Numbered from the stretch's first letter, positions 22,476 to 34,930 are shown. The stretch: 64,000 nt of DNA from Coenobita brevimanus (GCA_032717465.1 CM064665.1:24543088-24607087), one strand, 5' to 3'. Notes: a model not told the origin generated them from the letters alone. Translations and numbers: made by a program.

Positions 22476-22974
22476 AAAAATGATAATAATTCTGTATGTT
22501 TCTTTGTTACTGTAACACAGCAAAAACCAACGTACACAGCACAATTTTTGTTGGAGAAAGATACAGTTTAAATGATCTAACTTGAAGAATAAAACAATTT
22601 CCAGTCCCGCTGGGCCACTGGTTCCCAATTTATGATTCATTTCTGACTGAAGATGGGAAGTGACTTGACACAGATCAGAGGCCGCAAAAGGTGGCTTTTA
22701 AGCTAGTAATAATAATAATTAAATATATAAAACGATAATGGAACCAGTAATATCCACAAAATCAGTAATACAATAATAAGCAGGGTAATCACATAAAGAA
22801 TTAATAAGTGTATTCTTTGTCTATACCCAGAATATTTAGCACACGTCACACTTAAACAAAGGCATGTTATCAGACACATATATAAAACTTTATCCCATCA
22901 GTTCCGTGTCGTTGCATAAATTATTCTTTTCATTAATTTCTTATGTCCATGCACTTTTTAATCGCACTAATTTC

Positions 22975-24075
22975 TAGGTGATTTTATTCTTGGAGATTTT
23001 GGAAGTATAGCTTATTCGATCTCATCTGAAAAGAGACTAGCCTTAAGCTTTTGAATTCTGGGCAGCTGATTGGTGGTCTGAATGCAGTCATTATCAATGA
23101 TGCATTATATACTGTTTTTATCTACTGTAATGGTTACAGTAACTATTTGATGGCAAAAATTGCCCAAATTAAATATTATATATGGTTATTTTCCGAAATT
23201 ACTTTAAAAACGGGGCCTTGCAAAGTTTATCAGATGGCCTAGATACTTGTGATATATTGAATTCTCGGAACAATTCAAAACACGCCCAGGTAAACTTTTT
23301 TCTTATGTTCAGGCAAATTAAGGTAAACTGTCATTACTGTGACATTATATAAAATCTAACCAAGTAAAATGTAGAAATTCCAATTAAATATGACATTTTC
23401 CCTGAATTTAAATGAATGGTAGACACGGGGGAGGGGGGGGGGGCGTTGGCCGCTCGTGGGATGTCCCACTTGTCAATAGCAGACGAATATTCACATTCTT
23501 TTGGGAACGTTTTGTTGTCCCATCAATTTACATTATGTTTTCTGCTTTAGCATCATCAGTAAGTTTTCTGTTGTTTTAGGGTTGAATAGCCACCTTAGTT
23601 ACAACTAACAGTGCTGTGACAAGATATGGGCTGCGGGATATTTAAAAGTGACGGTGACATATGGCTTCTTCACCCGTGTCTACCAGTCATTTTCATTGGA
23701 ATTCTGATGTTTTATCAGGTAATTTTAAGATTTACCTTAATTTGTCTGAACATGGGGGGGGGGAAGGAATATCAAAGTTATCCAATTTTTAAATGGGTGT
23801 GTTTTGATTTCTCCCGAAAGTGCAGTTTCACACGTATCTAGGCCATCTGATGAACTAAGGCACCATTTTTAAATTAATCAGTACAAATAACTACAGTATA
23901 TATAACATTTTATTTGGGCAATCTTATCGTCAAATGGTTACTGTCACCCATATAATAGTTCAAAATACGTACTTAACAATGAATGCACCCAGACAGCCAA
24001 TCAGCTGCCAGCTCTCAAAATCTTACGGCTCGTTCCTTCTCAAATGAGAACGAATAAGCTTATGTGGGGGGAGTT
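22975..24075. mobile_element. Long inverted-repeat element (~1.1 kb)
   Basis: The left arm (about 22985-23340) and right arm (about 23712-24065) are imperfect reverse complements. For example, 'gcagctgattggtggtctgaatgca' at 23064 pairs with the complement of 'tgcacccagacagccaatcagctgcc' at 23985. 'cagatggcctagatac' at 23232 pairs with 'gtatctaggccatctg' at 23835. The ~370-bp loop has no ORF. A foldback DNA transposon is likely; the superfamily is unknown. Confidence 0.6.
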
Positions 24076-24639
24076 AGATGCCTTCATTTACCCTCCACTT
24101 TTGAGCGTTTTTAATTTTATAGGGATAGTCTAGCATCAGCAAAAACTAATTTCATAATAAGTCATGTTGCTGAAATAGAAGGCTGTTTATTTAGTAAATA
24201 TAATTTGATGCTGAAGGTCTCTTGAGTCACATGGGGTATGGTAACTTATTCTCTGAAGCATCCCTCTTGTGTGACTCATAATAAACACTTCTTTCTTCAG
24301 GTGCGTTGTAGTGTAAGAAGGCATACCATAGCATTCAGTTTGGCTTTGACCATTGTGTGTCAAGGTTAGTGATATTAGGGCTGCATAAATAGGAGTTCTT
24401 CATATCGTCCTTCATGACTAACTGAATGTACAGTTGTGGTCATAAATAATCACCTATCCTCCAGTACCCCGTGCCTCAGGCTGCCTCCTTTCTGCACGGC
24501 AAGTCACAGTGGAGCAAGAGGGGCTGAGAGGGAGGGGCCAGAGGGAGAAGGGAAGGTGGGTGTGGGGACGAGTGATGGTGTGGGGATGGAGTGAGGGAGG
24601 GGAGGGAGGGAAGGTGGGGGAGGAAGAATGAATGCGAAG

Positions 24640-24990
24640 TGTTTTTTTTTTTTTTTTTTGTGTGTCCGACTCTGGGCATAGGCTTCACAGCCTGCTCTCA
24701 AGGCCCAGTAGTCCTCCTACATACCATACACCTCTCTACATGTCACCACTTCGGCGCTAACACCCACCGTCCATATTGAATACATGCTAGGGCTGTCTCA
24801 TACAGGACTGGTGTATTGGTATTAGTGGGGGTACTTTTATGACATGTCGGCGGGTCATCTGGTAGATCAGGAAAGTCTGCTTTTATGAAATTCAAATCCT
24901 TAAACTGTTCCCTGCCCCAGCCGGGATTCGAACCTGGGTCCATCAGGACCGCAGGCCGCCTCTCTATCGATTTAGCCACCGCCTCCAACA
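24640..24990 (-). mobile_element. tRNA-derived SINE family B, copy 2
   Basis: On the minus strand the head reads 'ggtggctaaatcgatagagagg', then the B box GGTTCGAATCCCGGCTGGGG. The body matches the copy at 40994-41334 closely and ends in a poly(A) of about 18. It interrupts the left arm of the Tc1-type element. Confidence 0.88.
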
Positions 24991-25370
24991 ATATTTGACC
25001 TTTTTTTTTCACTTAGGGCATGATATAAAGGAGATAATATTCGGTAGATAATGCTGCATTACATCTTGTATACCGGCGTCAGATAACTTGCTTTAGAATG
25101 GTGGTGATATAGAGGGCTGACTTGTGAGAGAAGCATACTTACGTGTCAGATCAAATATCAGTGCAGAGCCAGATATTTTTCTTTATCCATATATTTTGAC
25201 TTCAAACGCAGAATGGAATGTGGCTGACTTTGACTTCCATAATGTTTAATTAAGAAACTTCCTCTACTCTTATATGTAATTAATTTTGGAACTAAATATC
25301 ATATGCAACCTTCGATCAGTAAATACGATCATCCTCTCGGTATATACTCCCTCCATTCAGTCATCATCAT

Positions 25371-26791
25371 GTAAGTGATAGTGCCATACACCTGGAAATG
25401 GCTAATTGTCACCTGACAACACCTCAAGTGCACTCGTTCGCTAATTTTCGCTGTTTATTTCCCCTTGGAATATGCCGTATAATCTATTCTCGTAATAAAA
25501 AAATATATATAAGAAAGGAAGGGAGAAGCCTAAGTGATATTTACATTCAGCTGGAACTACCTAATTTATTATGTATTGTCTAGATTTCCTGCCAATCATT
25601 TCATAGCGTATATATTAGCAGCTATCACCACGCTGACATTGGCAGCATTGCACTTCCCCTAGGCAGGCGGGCCACCACACTGTATTCAGCTTACTGTCGT
25701 CTTTCAAGATGAAAGCACGTCGGATTCGCGCCTGCCCAATTACGCCTCTTTTTAGCCTTATGCAAAGGGCCCTGTGATCTCTACCCCCTACTAAACCTCG
25801 TGTGGAAAGAGGTAAAGGGGTAAGTGACTGTGGAACGTGAACTGGTTAATTTGTCAATGAAAATGATAGACAGTGACTACAATCTTTCTGTCGACTAAAA
25901 CAGTGCAAGTGGAAATGTAAATAATGTGTAAACAGCAAGTGAAAGCAATGAATGTAAATATAAGTGAACAGTGGAAAATAGTTTTATAAGTTACTGCAAA
26001 TGACTGCATAACACAGTGTAAATAAAATAGAAATATATATAATGTAAATAAAATAAAGAATGTAAATAGAAATGTAAATGAGTAGTAATATAAGAATACG
26101 AGTATATATACTAGGAGTAACGAAAGTGAAAGTTTCACTCTAGCATGTATGAATACTATGAGTTATGAAATTGAAAATGAAAGTGACATACACTCTCAAC
26201 GCTAGTATACAGGAGGAGAAAGTGAATGCTACATATTTTACTGAAAGAGAAATTGAATGCCTACAGTGACAATAAACTACTATTACTGAAGGAAACTTAT
26301 GGATAAAGACTGTAGATGTATATAAGTGTTATATAGTAATAGAAATATAAGGTGTGAGTGTTTTTATGAATAATAAATGACAGAACACCAGTGACGAACG
26401 ATGTCAAGTGGGAAGGTCATATGCGCTCGTTATTTTCATTGCTTTCACAGTTTTTTTTTTTTTTGGAGTATGGATTCCAAACTATTTGAGAATCATAGAA
26501 TAGTGTTTCTAGTGATATCAGGCTGTGGTAATCATATTTTGGGTTGTCGGGAAGTGTAAAGTGGAGACTTCGTTACCCATATTCAGAGGTCTCCACAAGT
26601 CCTACTGTATTCGACGAAAGCTTAAAAAACATCCCAGGAGAAAGCTGAAGGTATGTGCCATATGCGTATGTAATTATAATGTTCTAGGACTAATAACTGA
26701 TTTTTGGCAAATATTTTTAAAGAGTCTGTCGGAGTGCGAATATGCCCGCAAGACACGCAAGTCAGGCAAAAACAACCCCGCAGTTTAGGGG
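25371..26791. mobile_element. Second, truncated copy of the piggyBac-like element
   Basis: This is the inverted counterpart of about 3429-4870: 'cccgcagtttaggggttaa' at its right end mirrors the TTAACCCCTAAACCGCGGGG end at 3425. The two copies stay aligned through the (CA)/(T)n site, the 'ctttcactctagc' block and the 'gtgccatacacctgg' block at 25381. TTAA is kept at 26792-26795; the other terminus is missing. An ORF at 26525-26788 and its counterpart at 3696-3370 share many residues, but only because the DNA is homologous. Confidence 0.72.
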
Positions 26792-27949
26792 TTAATAACC
26801 TCTTGCAGTTTTCGCTGCAACGAGGAAACAATGTTGTTGATAGTTTGCTGGTTTCGTCTGAACAGCTACCGCTCGTCTGTAGTGTGCTGGAGGCGGCGGG
26901 CCTGTGCCTCTCGTTCTCTGGCTCCCATGTGTTGACAGTCTGAGCTCACACAGTCTTGATGGCTCTGCACTGATATTTGATCTGTCATGTCATTATAATT
27001 CTCTAACAAGCCAGCAATTGATATCACCACCTATCTAAAGCTTGTTATCTGACGCTGCTATAAAAGAAGTAATGCAGCATTATCTACCTAATATTAACTC
27101 CTTTATATCATGCCCAGAAAGAAAGAAAATTGACAAATAATATGACCACCAACCACTTCGCATTTCATTCTCTCTCTCCCCTACCTACCCTCTCTCACTT
27201 CCCTCACTCGACCCTCAGACCATCACTCGTCCCCAACCCACCTTCCCTTCTTCCTCTGGCCCCTTCCTCTCAACCTCTCTTCCTCCACTGTGACTTGCCG
27301 CGCATAAAGGAGCCAGCCTGAGGCACGGGGTACCGGATGATAGGTTATTATTTATGGCCACGACTGTACACTTGCGGTCCTGATCCCCTGGCACGATGAA
27401 TTCCAACCAGCTGAGGTTCGAACAAAGGTGCTTCGTGAGGACAGAGGTGCAAGGTGCCAGGGTAGCAGGAGAGGGAGGGTTATAGGGGGAATTTAGTGTT
27501 CGGATCCATGGGATGATAGGTAACCAGGAGGTGGATTTAACTCAGTGATAAAGAAAGGTTAGGCTACTTAATCGTTTGCATAAGCGCGATTCTCTGTTGT
27601 ATACTGTAGTTTTATAGAGGAACCAAGTGTCTTGTACCATACGATAATACACATTTCAGTCAGTATTATGGTCACGCATGTTGTCTTCAAATAATATACA
27701 AATCATGCCAGACAAACAAGTATTGAGGAATATTATCATGATTTCGAGTTCAATAAGGAGTGACGGGAAACAGCTTGGGGACTTCATTCCGCGTCAAGAG
27801 ACGGTGTTTGGGATGTGATTGAAGTATACCGTAAATAATAATGCACAATATTAATGTAGAAAAATAATAAAATACATGAGGCATGCAGGTAATGACACAT
27901 TAAGATGATAATAATCATCACCATCACCATCATCATCATAATCATCATG

Positions 27950-28085
27950 TAGTAACTTTTTCACTTCCATGTTCACTTCCCTGTTTCTTATCACTGCTTT
28001 CAAGGAACCAGCAAACTTTCATCCCTGCTGTACCCTTTCAAGCACTTCACCCTCCAAATCTCCATCCTTACTCATCACACCATCA
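27950..28085 (-). mobile_element. Short LINE fragment
   Basis: The minus strand encodes GVMSKDGDLEGEVLERVQQG and then SLKAVIRNREVNMEVKKL. This matches the frame at 21620-21770 of the larger LINE (SVMSKGESFEGEMLERVQQG). It is flanked on both sides by ATC/ATCATC triplet runs. Confidence 0.75.
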
Positions 28086-28321
28086 TCATCATCAACATCA
28101 TCCAGGCTTCGCTTCCCATCCTAGAGCAGGGTGAGAAGCAGCAATGTCCAGACAACCCAGATTTGCCCAATCCAATGGACCAAGCTTCCATTTGCTCACC
28201 AGTCAAGCCCCGGAATCCTGGCTCTATCTGATACACCAAAAACATTCACCACGTTTTGTAGCTTCACATAAACGTATCCAATAGAGTCAATCTGGAAGCT
28301 GTCACGTTAAAAACAGGTGTC

Positions 28322-28322
28322 A

Positions 28323-28367
<45 letters not shown>

Positions 28368-28380
28368 TAATAATAATAAT

Positions 28381-28412
<32 letters not shown>
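28322..28412. repeat. (AAT)n microsatellite
   Basis: About 30 near-perfect units with two interruptions. Confidence 0.95.
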
Positions 28413-28414
<2 letters not shown>

Positions 28415-28664
28415 TATATAAGTTATCAACCGTCTGTGTTTGAAAGAGCCTTACATGCATGTTTAGTTATCATACTTATCTATTGTAAACCTGGATACCA
28501 TTCATCCTCACAGGCAAAACATAAGAATGATCCTGACATACAGAAAACTAGTTCTCAGGCTCTAGTTCTTCCAATGATTACAGTATCTACGTATCAAATA
28601 CTGAAGGTATTACGTGCCAGTATCAGTTACTAAACACAATTAATGAATACTAGGAATAAAAAAA

Positions 28665-28985
28665 CCTCATGCAAGCACATCAATACAAGGTCCAGCCACC
28701 TTGAGCTTCAATAACACCGGCAATCCTCCTGGGTCGTGATGCCACTAGATTAAGACAGATGTCTGGACGATTCCTGACAGGCTCTCAAACCTCATGGGCT
28801 TTATGTTCTATTGTCTGGACACTTCTTCCTTCACCTATGTCCCAGTCCCTGCACATAATGGCCCATAAATTCTCGATTGGGTTCATATCACAACCGTTTG
28901 AAGGCAAATCGATGACTTCCACTTCCTTATGCTGAGTAAGGGAATCCTAGACCACTTTGCACATGTGCACAGGACTTCTGTGGAA
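28665..28985 (-). pseudogene. Tc1/mariner transposase C-terminal fragment
   Basis: The minus strand reads PVHMCKVV, a stop, DSLTQHKEVEVIDLPSNGCD and MNPIENLWAIMCRDW. It continues RSVQTIEHKAHEV, a stop, then RPRRIAGVIEAQGGWTLY. H-x-[AC]-K-x-V, then the catalytic D/E region with [DM]-N-P-I-E-N-L-W and a C-terminal S-[ML]-P-R-R-hydrophobic segment, is the Tc1-type DDE transposase tail. The usual S-P-D-L-N-P is S-N-G-C-D-M-N-P. Two in-frame TGA/TAG stops and the missing N terminus (helix-turn-helix and the first catalytic Asp) make it a pseudogene. It is 1.3 kb from the non-autonomous Tc1-type element, but common origin is not shown. Confidence 0.85.
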
Positions 28986-31020
28986 GCTTGTTCGGGGAGG
29001 AAAAATATTTGTTACTTTAAAAGGTTCACTTCCTCACATTGTCCATGTTGGAAGATCACGTGCAAAGTGAGGTCTTTTTGATCTCGGCGATAAGGTTCTT
29101 GGTGGTGTTTTTGACATTTGCAACATCTAGTGATTTGTCAACACATAATGAACAATTAGAAATATTTGCCTCGTCACTGGTGGCGCAGGATAACGTTCTG
29201 GATGTTCAAATTAAGTTTGCGAGGTAATACTGTCACACATGTGAATGATATGGGTACAGAGTTGAACAAGTTTTAGGATGTCTCAGTGAAACTGAATGAT
29301 AAGATTAATATTGTCACAGAAAAACTCGTATTGCTTATCACTTTCCATTTTGAGTCACTGAATCTGTGTCTTCAGTCATTAATATCGTACCGGTAAGCTG
29401 AGTATTTTGTTCACCTGTTAGTAGATGCTGTTAGTAGCCATGTAACCCTAGACCTTGTTCCAATGCCAGATCTTCGTTTAGTCTTGGTATGGGCTGGCAC
29501 TAGCTTCACCCATGATCCTATTTTCCCTTTCTCAAGCTTATAACTGTATTATCCTGTACTAGAAGCTACTTTCCTTTCCACGACTATCATGGTACATGTC
29601 CTTGTTCTTTCCTCAGTCACCTTTGACCTCTTCCAACTAATTCCTCTTCCTCTGCTTATCAACGGTCCCCTATACATTGCATTTGTGTATTGCTTCGATC
29701 TAACCCTTTGTAGATGGGACGTAACAATGACACGGTTGTAGTCAAGTATTCCTGTATCGATTTCTCAGGGTTGAATCAACAATCAGCATCGACCATACAG
29801 TATCTCTTAAACCATACATATAGATTCACCCCAGCATTCATGGTTACGTGTTCTCTTCTGGCAGTTCCATGAACAGTTTTTCTAGCATAATAACTTGTAT
29901 TGTGATGGTTACAAATCAACATCCAGTCAGTCATTTCGATTGCCTTAGTCTTTTGCATTAAACCACTTGTATAGCAGCTGAATCAAACCTTTTCAATCTG
30001 CATCAGTCCACATATGGTTCAGTGCAAAACTCCGAACATTTATCTTGAGGAAAGGCGGAAAAGTTAATCCCTACTATTGAAATTCGAATGGAGATGGGAT
30101 GTCTATCGGAAGAGTGGGCCATATGAATAAAAATATGAAAATCGTAGACTTTCACAGACTATGTTTGTGTCACCTGTACAACCGACAGAGTGTGAACACA
30201 TGCACGCCTGTGAAACATCATATTGTTAGTACCTACTTCAGATTTCCGCCACAGATGGGATACATGGAGGTCACATATCACAAGAAACAACCCAGCTACT
30301 GATGAAATTTGTGAAAGGAATATTATTCTGCAACTCCCAGTGATGCCAATATCACCTTTGAGGCTACAATCTGCCCCTCCGGGAACAGATTAAATCTGCA
30401 GCGTGACATCACCAAAAGATAAATCAATGAATCATCCCTGATTATAACGTTTAGGCCAAATGAGTCAGTGTTGGACGGTAATCAGGAGTCATCAGCTTTG
30501 ATCACTTTATCATTAAACCCTCATCTGTCGTGGGGATTCATGGGATCCTAAGTTTCAGGTGATGGGAGATAAACTGTGGGTCACACTGCCACTGATTAAT
30601 TGTACCCGCGGTGTCTTCGAGTGGGTTTAGAGCGACCAGTGCCAGGATTCAGAAACAAATTTACAATCTATCCCCCGCCGTAACTAGCATTTGTTTTCAC
30701 ATGACAACAAGAAATATGGAAAAGTCTGTTTTCTCCTTTGCTCGTTTTTCCTCCGAAGAAAAATTAATACAATATTTTTTTCTCTCGTAACTAAGACCAG
30801 CTTTTGCTATGAGGAAAGAGGCTTGAGAAGATTCTTTTTTCCTTTTTCTTCCTGAAAGACGAAACACACATACTCAGATGTATACATACCCAGATGTATA
30901 CCTGAAAACCTGGAAAAAACATCATGTGTTTCAGGTTATATTCTAGAGAAAGGTTGGGACTTACATAAGCTAATTGTTTGTTGTAGTGACACTCGTATAA
31001 TTACCAAACAGAAATCCTAA
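28986..31020. other. No gene seen
   Basis: About 2 kb of unremarkable AT-rich sequence with ORFs under 70 codons. None has recognisable motifs, flanking splice sites or copies elsewhere in the window. Confidence 0.5.
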
Positions 31021-31943
31021 GCTTCCTTCTTATCCACCCTTTCAGTTGCGTCCTCCATCTCTTATTCCCTCCTGCTGGTCCTTCACCTCTCCTTCCCTCC
31101 CTCTTAGTTTTCCCTCGCTCCTCACCTCTCCTTCCCTCCTTCCTAGGCTTTTTTCTCTACTTCCTGCACATTTTCTTCCCTCATCCCTTCGCTTCTCCAC
31201 CCTCTCCTCTTGATTATGCCACACCCTCTTCTTCACCACTCTATATTCTTATCTCCACCCTTTCATTACCTCTTGTCCATTCTCTCCCCCCAGCTCTCCA
31301 CTCTATTTCTTACTTCCTCCTCTCCCCTTTCTCCACCCCGAACTCTCCACCCCTCTCCACTTTTTCCTCATTCTGTCCATCCACCATCCTTCAATTCTCC
31401 ACCATCTTCTCCGGCTCCTTTTTCCCAAAGTCTTCATTCCTTTGTCCTTTTCCCTATCCCAGATCTTCACTTTCCTACCTCTCTATACCTTTCCTCCCAA
31501 ATCCCCATATTCATTTTTTGTTATCTGTGCCCTACACCTCCCCTCTCCTCCACCCATCTCACCCTTGCGTAGTCATAAAAATGTAAACACACCATTCTTC
31601 ACTTCTCAATCACCTCTTCAAAGCTTCTCGTCGTTACCATCCTCCTGAACTTCCCATTCTCCATTTTTCTCTCCCCCACTTCCCTCCTCCTGGTTCTTAC
31701 ATCCCATGTTTATCATTTTTCTAGTAATAATTCCATTTTGCCCTTCTTTCGTTCCCCTTCCACTACTTCTCAATCCTCTCCTCTTCCACTGTCTACCATC
31801 CTCCTCTCTCGTTCCACCCTTTTCATCTTCACCTAATCAGAAGAAAAATAAAACTCCCCTCTTTTCTACCCCATCATCCCAAACTCCTCTTCCTGTTCCT
31901 TCCCATTCTACAGCCTCTTCTCCACCCCATTCCCTCCTGTATC
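31020..31943. repeat. Pyrimidine-rich (CT-rich) tract
   Basis: More than 900 bp with strong C+T excess on the + strand (runs such as 'ccttcacctctccttccctccctc'). Ser/Pro/Leu ORFs here are compositional. Confidence 0.8.
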
Positions 31944-32154
31944 TAAAGGCCCGTCCAGACGATCGAGCAATGCCCGCGGGCTCAAGCGAGCAGTTTGCCT
32001 GTTGACGGGCTCTCCGCTTGTGCCCACGGGCAAATGCACTAATTGCCCGTGGCAATTTACGCATTTGCCCACGGGCACAAGCGGTGAGCCCGTCAACAGG
32101 CAAACTGCTCGCTTGTGCCCGCGGGCATTGCCCGCTCGTGTGGACGGGGCTTTA
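31944..32154. mobile_element. 211-bp near-perfect palindromic MITE
   Basis: The whole segment folds on itself. The left half begins TAAAGGCCCGTCCAGACGA and the reverse complement of the right half begins TAAAGCCCCGTCCACACGA. They stay almost identical for about 100 bp, including 'tgcccgcgggc', 'gcgagcagtttgcctgttga' and 'cgcttgtgccc'. GC content is far above the flanks. GGCCCGTCCA-type ends and TAA/TTA edges fit a PIF/Harbinger-type MITE. Confidence 0.85.
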
Positions 32155-32164
32155 CTCTCTTACT

Positions 32165-32720
32165 TTTTCTTAAATGCAAAGAAGAAGGAACCAAAGGCCA
32201 GGGGCCCGCAAACCGTTCCTTCCGAGAGAAAACAAAAATAATGCAAAAGAGAACTAAATTCAGGATCGTTCATTTCGAGGTGCCTGGACACACTGCCAAT
32301 GAAAGACTGGAGATCATAGGAAGTAGGAAATACAGACAGAGGGAGACATTTCCAGAGGTGACCTGTAGCATAAATGATGGACTGGGAGTAACGGGTAACT
32401 CTTGCATTAGAGAGTTGGATAGAAAAGGGATGGGAGTTTGTTGTTTAACGGGTGCTATGCGCCCGCCGTAGAGGTGGAGGGATGCAAGCAGACAGTTCAG
32501 AGGAGCAGTGACCATAGAAGCAGCGACAGAAAAGAGATAAAGATGCAACAGTGCGGCGAAGAAACAGGTTGAAGGGAGCCAGTAAGAGGACGAGCGTTAA
32601 TGAGAAGAGCTTTATGTGGGGAGCCTCCCCACACATGAGAGTTGTACTCAGCACAGGGGCAAATAAAACCTGTGTATCAAGTCAAGAACTGCAGGGGTAA
32701 AGAAGGTACGGAGTCGGCTC
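32165..32720 (-). mobile_element. CR1/Jockey-like LINE C-terminal fragment
   Basis: The minus strand gives MCGEAPHIKLFS, RRTVASLSLFCRCFYGHCSS and ELSACIPPPLRRAHSTR. It matches the fragment at 17740-18415 (SLSLFYRYFNGRCSSDL, CIPPPLRREYGT). The 3' UTR block 'gaagaaggaaccaaaggcc' at 32181 is shared. It starts immediately beside the palindromic MITE. Confidence 0.82.
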
Positions 32721-32739
32721 CTGCGCTTCCGTCGCCTTC

Positions 32740-32945
32740 ACGAAGTCTCCTATTCCGCCGTGCCATCCTTACCCCCCTACTCTCATCGCCATAGTTTTTC
32801 TTCACCTCTCCCTCCACTATATTATCCTCCATATCCCATCCTAATTTTCTCCTTCCATTCCCCCACACTCTCTCTCTCTCCAGTCTCCTTACTCCCCTTT
32901 ACCCATACCACTCCCATCCACTCCCTCCTCTACTCGATTCCCGTC
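32740..32945. repeat. CT-rich tract
   Basis: About 200 bp of pyrimidine-rich sequence on +, similar in composition to 31020-31943. Confidence 0.65.
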
Positions 32946-33049
32946 CCGCCCACAATATGTTAACCAGCTTAGTGTAAATACACCGTTGGCAGAAGAAGTT
33001 GAGTCTGTTTATTCCTGACTCTGTAATTACCCGAATGGGGTGTCACTAG

Positions 33050-34493
33050 GTCCACCATCAAAGAAATGAAGAGTGAGTTAAGGGAACAGAGAATAAAATG
33101 CAGCAAAACGGGACGGAAGGAAGGAAGACAAAGAGATAATGTAAACACAAGTGTGAGAGAAAGAAGAAAATAAAGGAAACTCCAGAGGAAAAAACAGAAA
33201 GTAAGAGCAACCAAAAGACAGAGAATGCGAACAAGATGTTCGAAAACTGAAATAAAATCATAGGAGAGCGAGAAAACGTAATGAAGGAAGAAAAAAATGT
33301 AAGATGGAGGAGTAATGGGGTATCAGATGAATAAAATCTCGAGATATACTGAAAGGAAAATAGAGATGAAAAGGCAGAGAAAATATGAAGGCAAGAAGGG
33401 AAAGACAGGGAAGAAAATTATGAGAAATGAAAGGCAATGGAGAAACGATGACCAAAAGAATAAAAGTGTAAGGGGAAAAAAAAAAAGGAAGAGTAGCAGG
33501 GACTGAAGAAATGTTGTGGAGGCTGAGCCTGTGAACACAGAAAGAAAAAAAATACAAGGAAAAAGAGGAGATAAATGAGGACTGGCTGAAAGGAAAAACG
33601 CAGAAAACAATGGGGTGTTGATATAATGAAAAGGAAAAGATCGCATAAGGATGGATTATGCGAAATATGAATATACAGAAAAGCGTAACGCAAAGAAGAA
33701 AATGAGAATAAAATATAGATGCAGGAATGGATAACATAAAGGGCAGAAATACACGGAAACATGAAGTGATAAACGAGGACCGGAGGAGAACATAAAGACT
33801 GCAGAGAGGAAAATGAAAGAAAAGAAAGGTGAATGAAGGAAAATGCAGAATAGGCTGAGGTAGAAGAAGGGGAAAATTAACGGAAAACAAAGACAGCTGT
33901 AAAAAAGAAAAAGGTAAACCAGAAATTCAAGGAAAAAAAAAAGCGGGGAACCAGGAGAGGATTAGAAAGGGAATAGTAAAAGAAAAGCAGGAAAAAGACA
34001 ACAGAAAGATAAGAGCAATGGAAGGCAAGGAAAGGGGAAAGAAGGACAAGAAAAAAACACATACGAAGAAGGGAAGCGAGAATATGTCAGAGGAAGTAAA
34101 ATGTAGAGGTAAGAGAGTTTTGGAGTGATATGAGTGACTGATCTCTGGAACTGGGAATGGAAAGAGATGGAAAGTTAGAGAAATACTGGAAGGCAGAGAA
34201 GAGAATCGGAGGACAGAGAAAGAAAGTCAGGAAAGGAAAAATTATTAAATCTACAAACAGAGAGAAAAAAGGAAAAGGAGATTGGTGAGAAAGTTGGTGA
34301 GGAAAAAATAAAGAAAATATGGATGAGGAAAAATATAATGTAATGGACATAGAAACAGAGCGAAGGGAAAAGAAATGTAAAGAAAATGCAAAGAAAATAA
34401 AGTTTGAAACTAAGGATTTAAGAGGGTGGGGTCACAGAGAGGTAATAAAAAATAGGCAAGGGAGAAAATAAGGTCCAAGGAAAGAAAGTGTAA

Positions 34494-34575
<82 letters not shown>

Positions 34576-34760
34576 AGGATAGTACATGGATGAAGATCCA
34601 TCTTGGAGAAAAAGGGGTATATTAAAGAAAAAAAAAACGTAAAGGATGAAGGATTTAGGGAAGGATGGAGAGATCAGGTGAGATTAAGGCAGATTAAGGA
34701 AGAGATCAAGACGGTATAACAAGAAAATTAGAACTCGATTGAAGAGCGAAATGTGAGGAA
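33050..34760. repeat. Purine-rich (GA-rich) tract, 1.7 kb
   Basis: The + strand is dominated by A and G throughout, with degenerate 'ggaaaagaaagagaaaat' text. A (GA)n at 34497-34538 is followed by (GACA)n to about 34575. Long minus-strand ORFs rich in Phe, Ser, Leu and Pro (for example 33890-33258) reflect composition, not coding. Confidence 0.85.
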
Positions 34761-34877
34761 AGTCAATGATGACAGTATCTGATTTGATATGTTTGAAGGT
34801 AACCAAGGTGACCATTTCAGGTCAAAGATATACAGTTCCTTCATCTTTCGGTCTGCCACTACTAGGTGACTTTGTCA

Positions 34878-34930
34878 CCCTACTACTACTACTACTACTA
34901 CTATTACTACTATTACTACTACTACTACTG
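34878..34930. repeat. (CTA)n microsatellite
   Basis: About 17 CTA units with two ATT interruptions. Confidence 0.93.

Larger units (their letters stand above)
24431..27366. mobile_element. Tc1/mariner-type long-TIR element with nested insertions
   Basis: TA lies at 24429-24430 and 27367-27368. The left end CAGTTGTGGTCATAAATAAT matches the reverse complement of the right end, CAGTCGTGGCCATAAATAAT. Ends beginning CAG-T-x-G-T-G-G next to TA are typical of Tc1-like transposons. The arms continue inward for about 400 bp: 24470-24640 pairs with 27155-27330, and 25010-25175 with 26955-27115. The left arm is split by a SINE B at 24640-24990. The core carries a 1.42-kb copy of the piggyBac-like sequence (25371-26791). 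No transposase ORF is present, so it is non-autonomous. Confidence 0.75.

Noticed and set aside
33258..33890. 210-codon minus-strand ORF resembling a membrane protein (Phe/Leu/Ser-rich)
   Set aside because: It lies opposite a 1.7-kb purine-rich tract. The residues follow from composition and overlapping frames are equally open.
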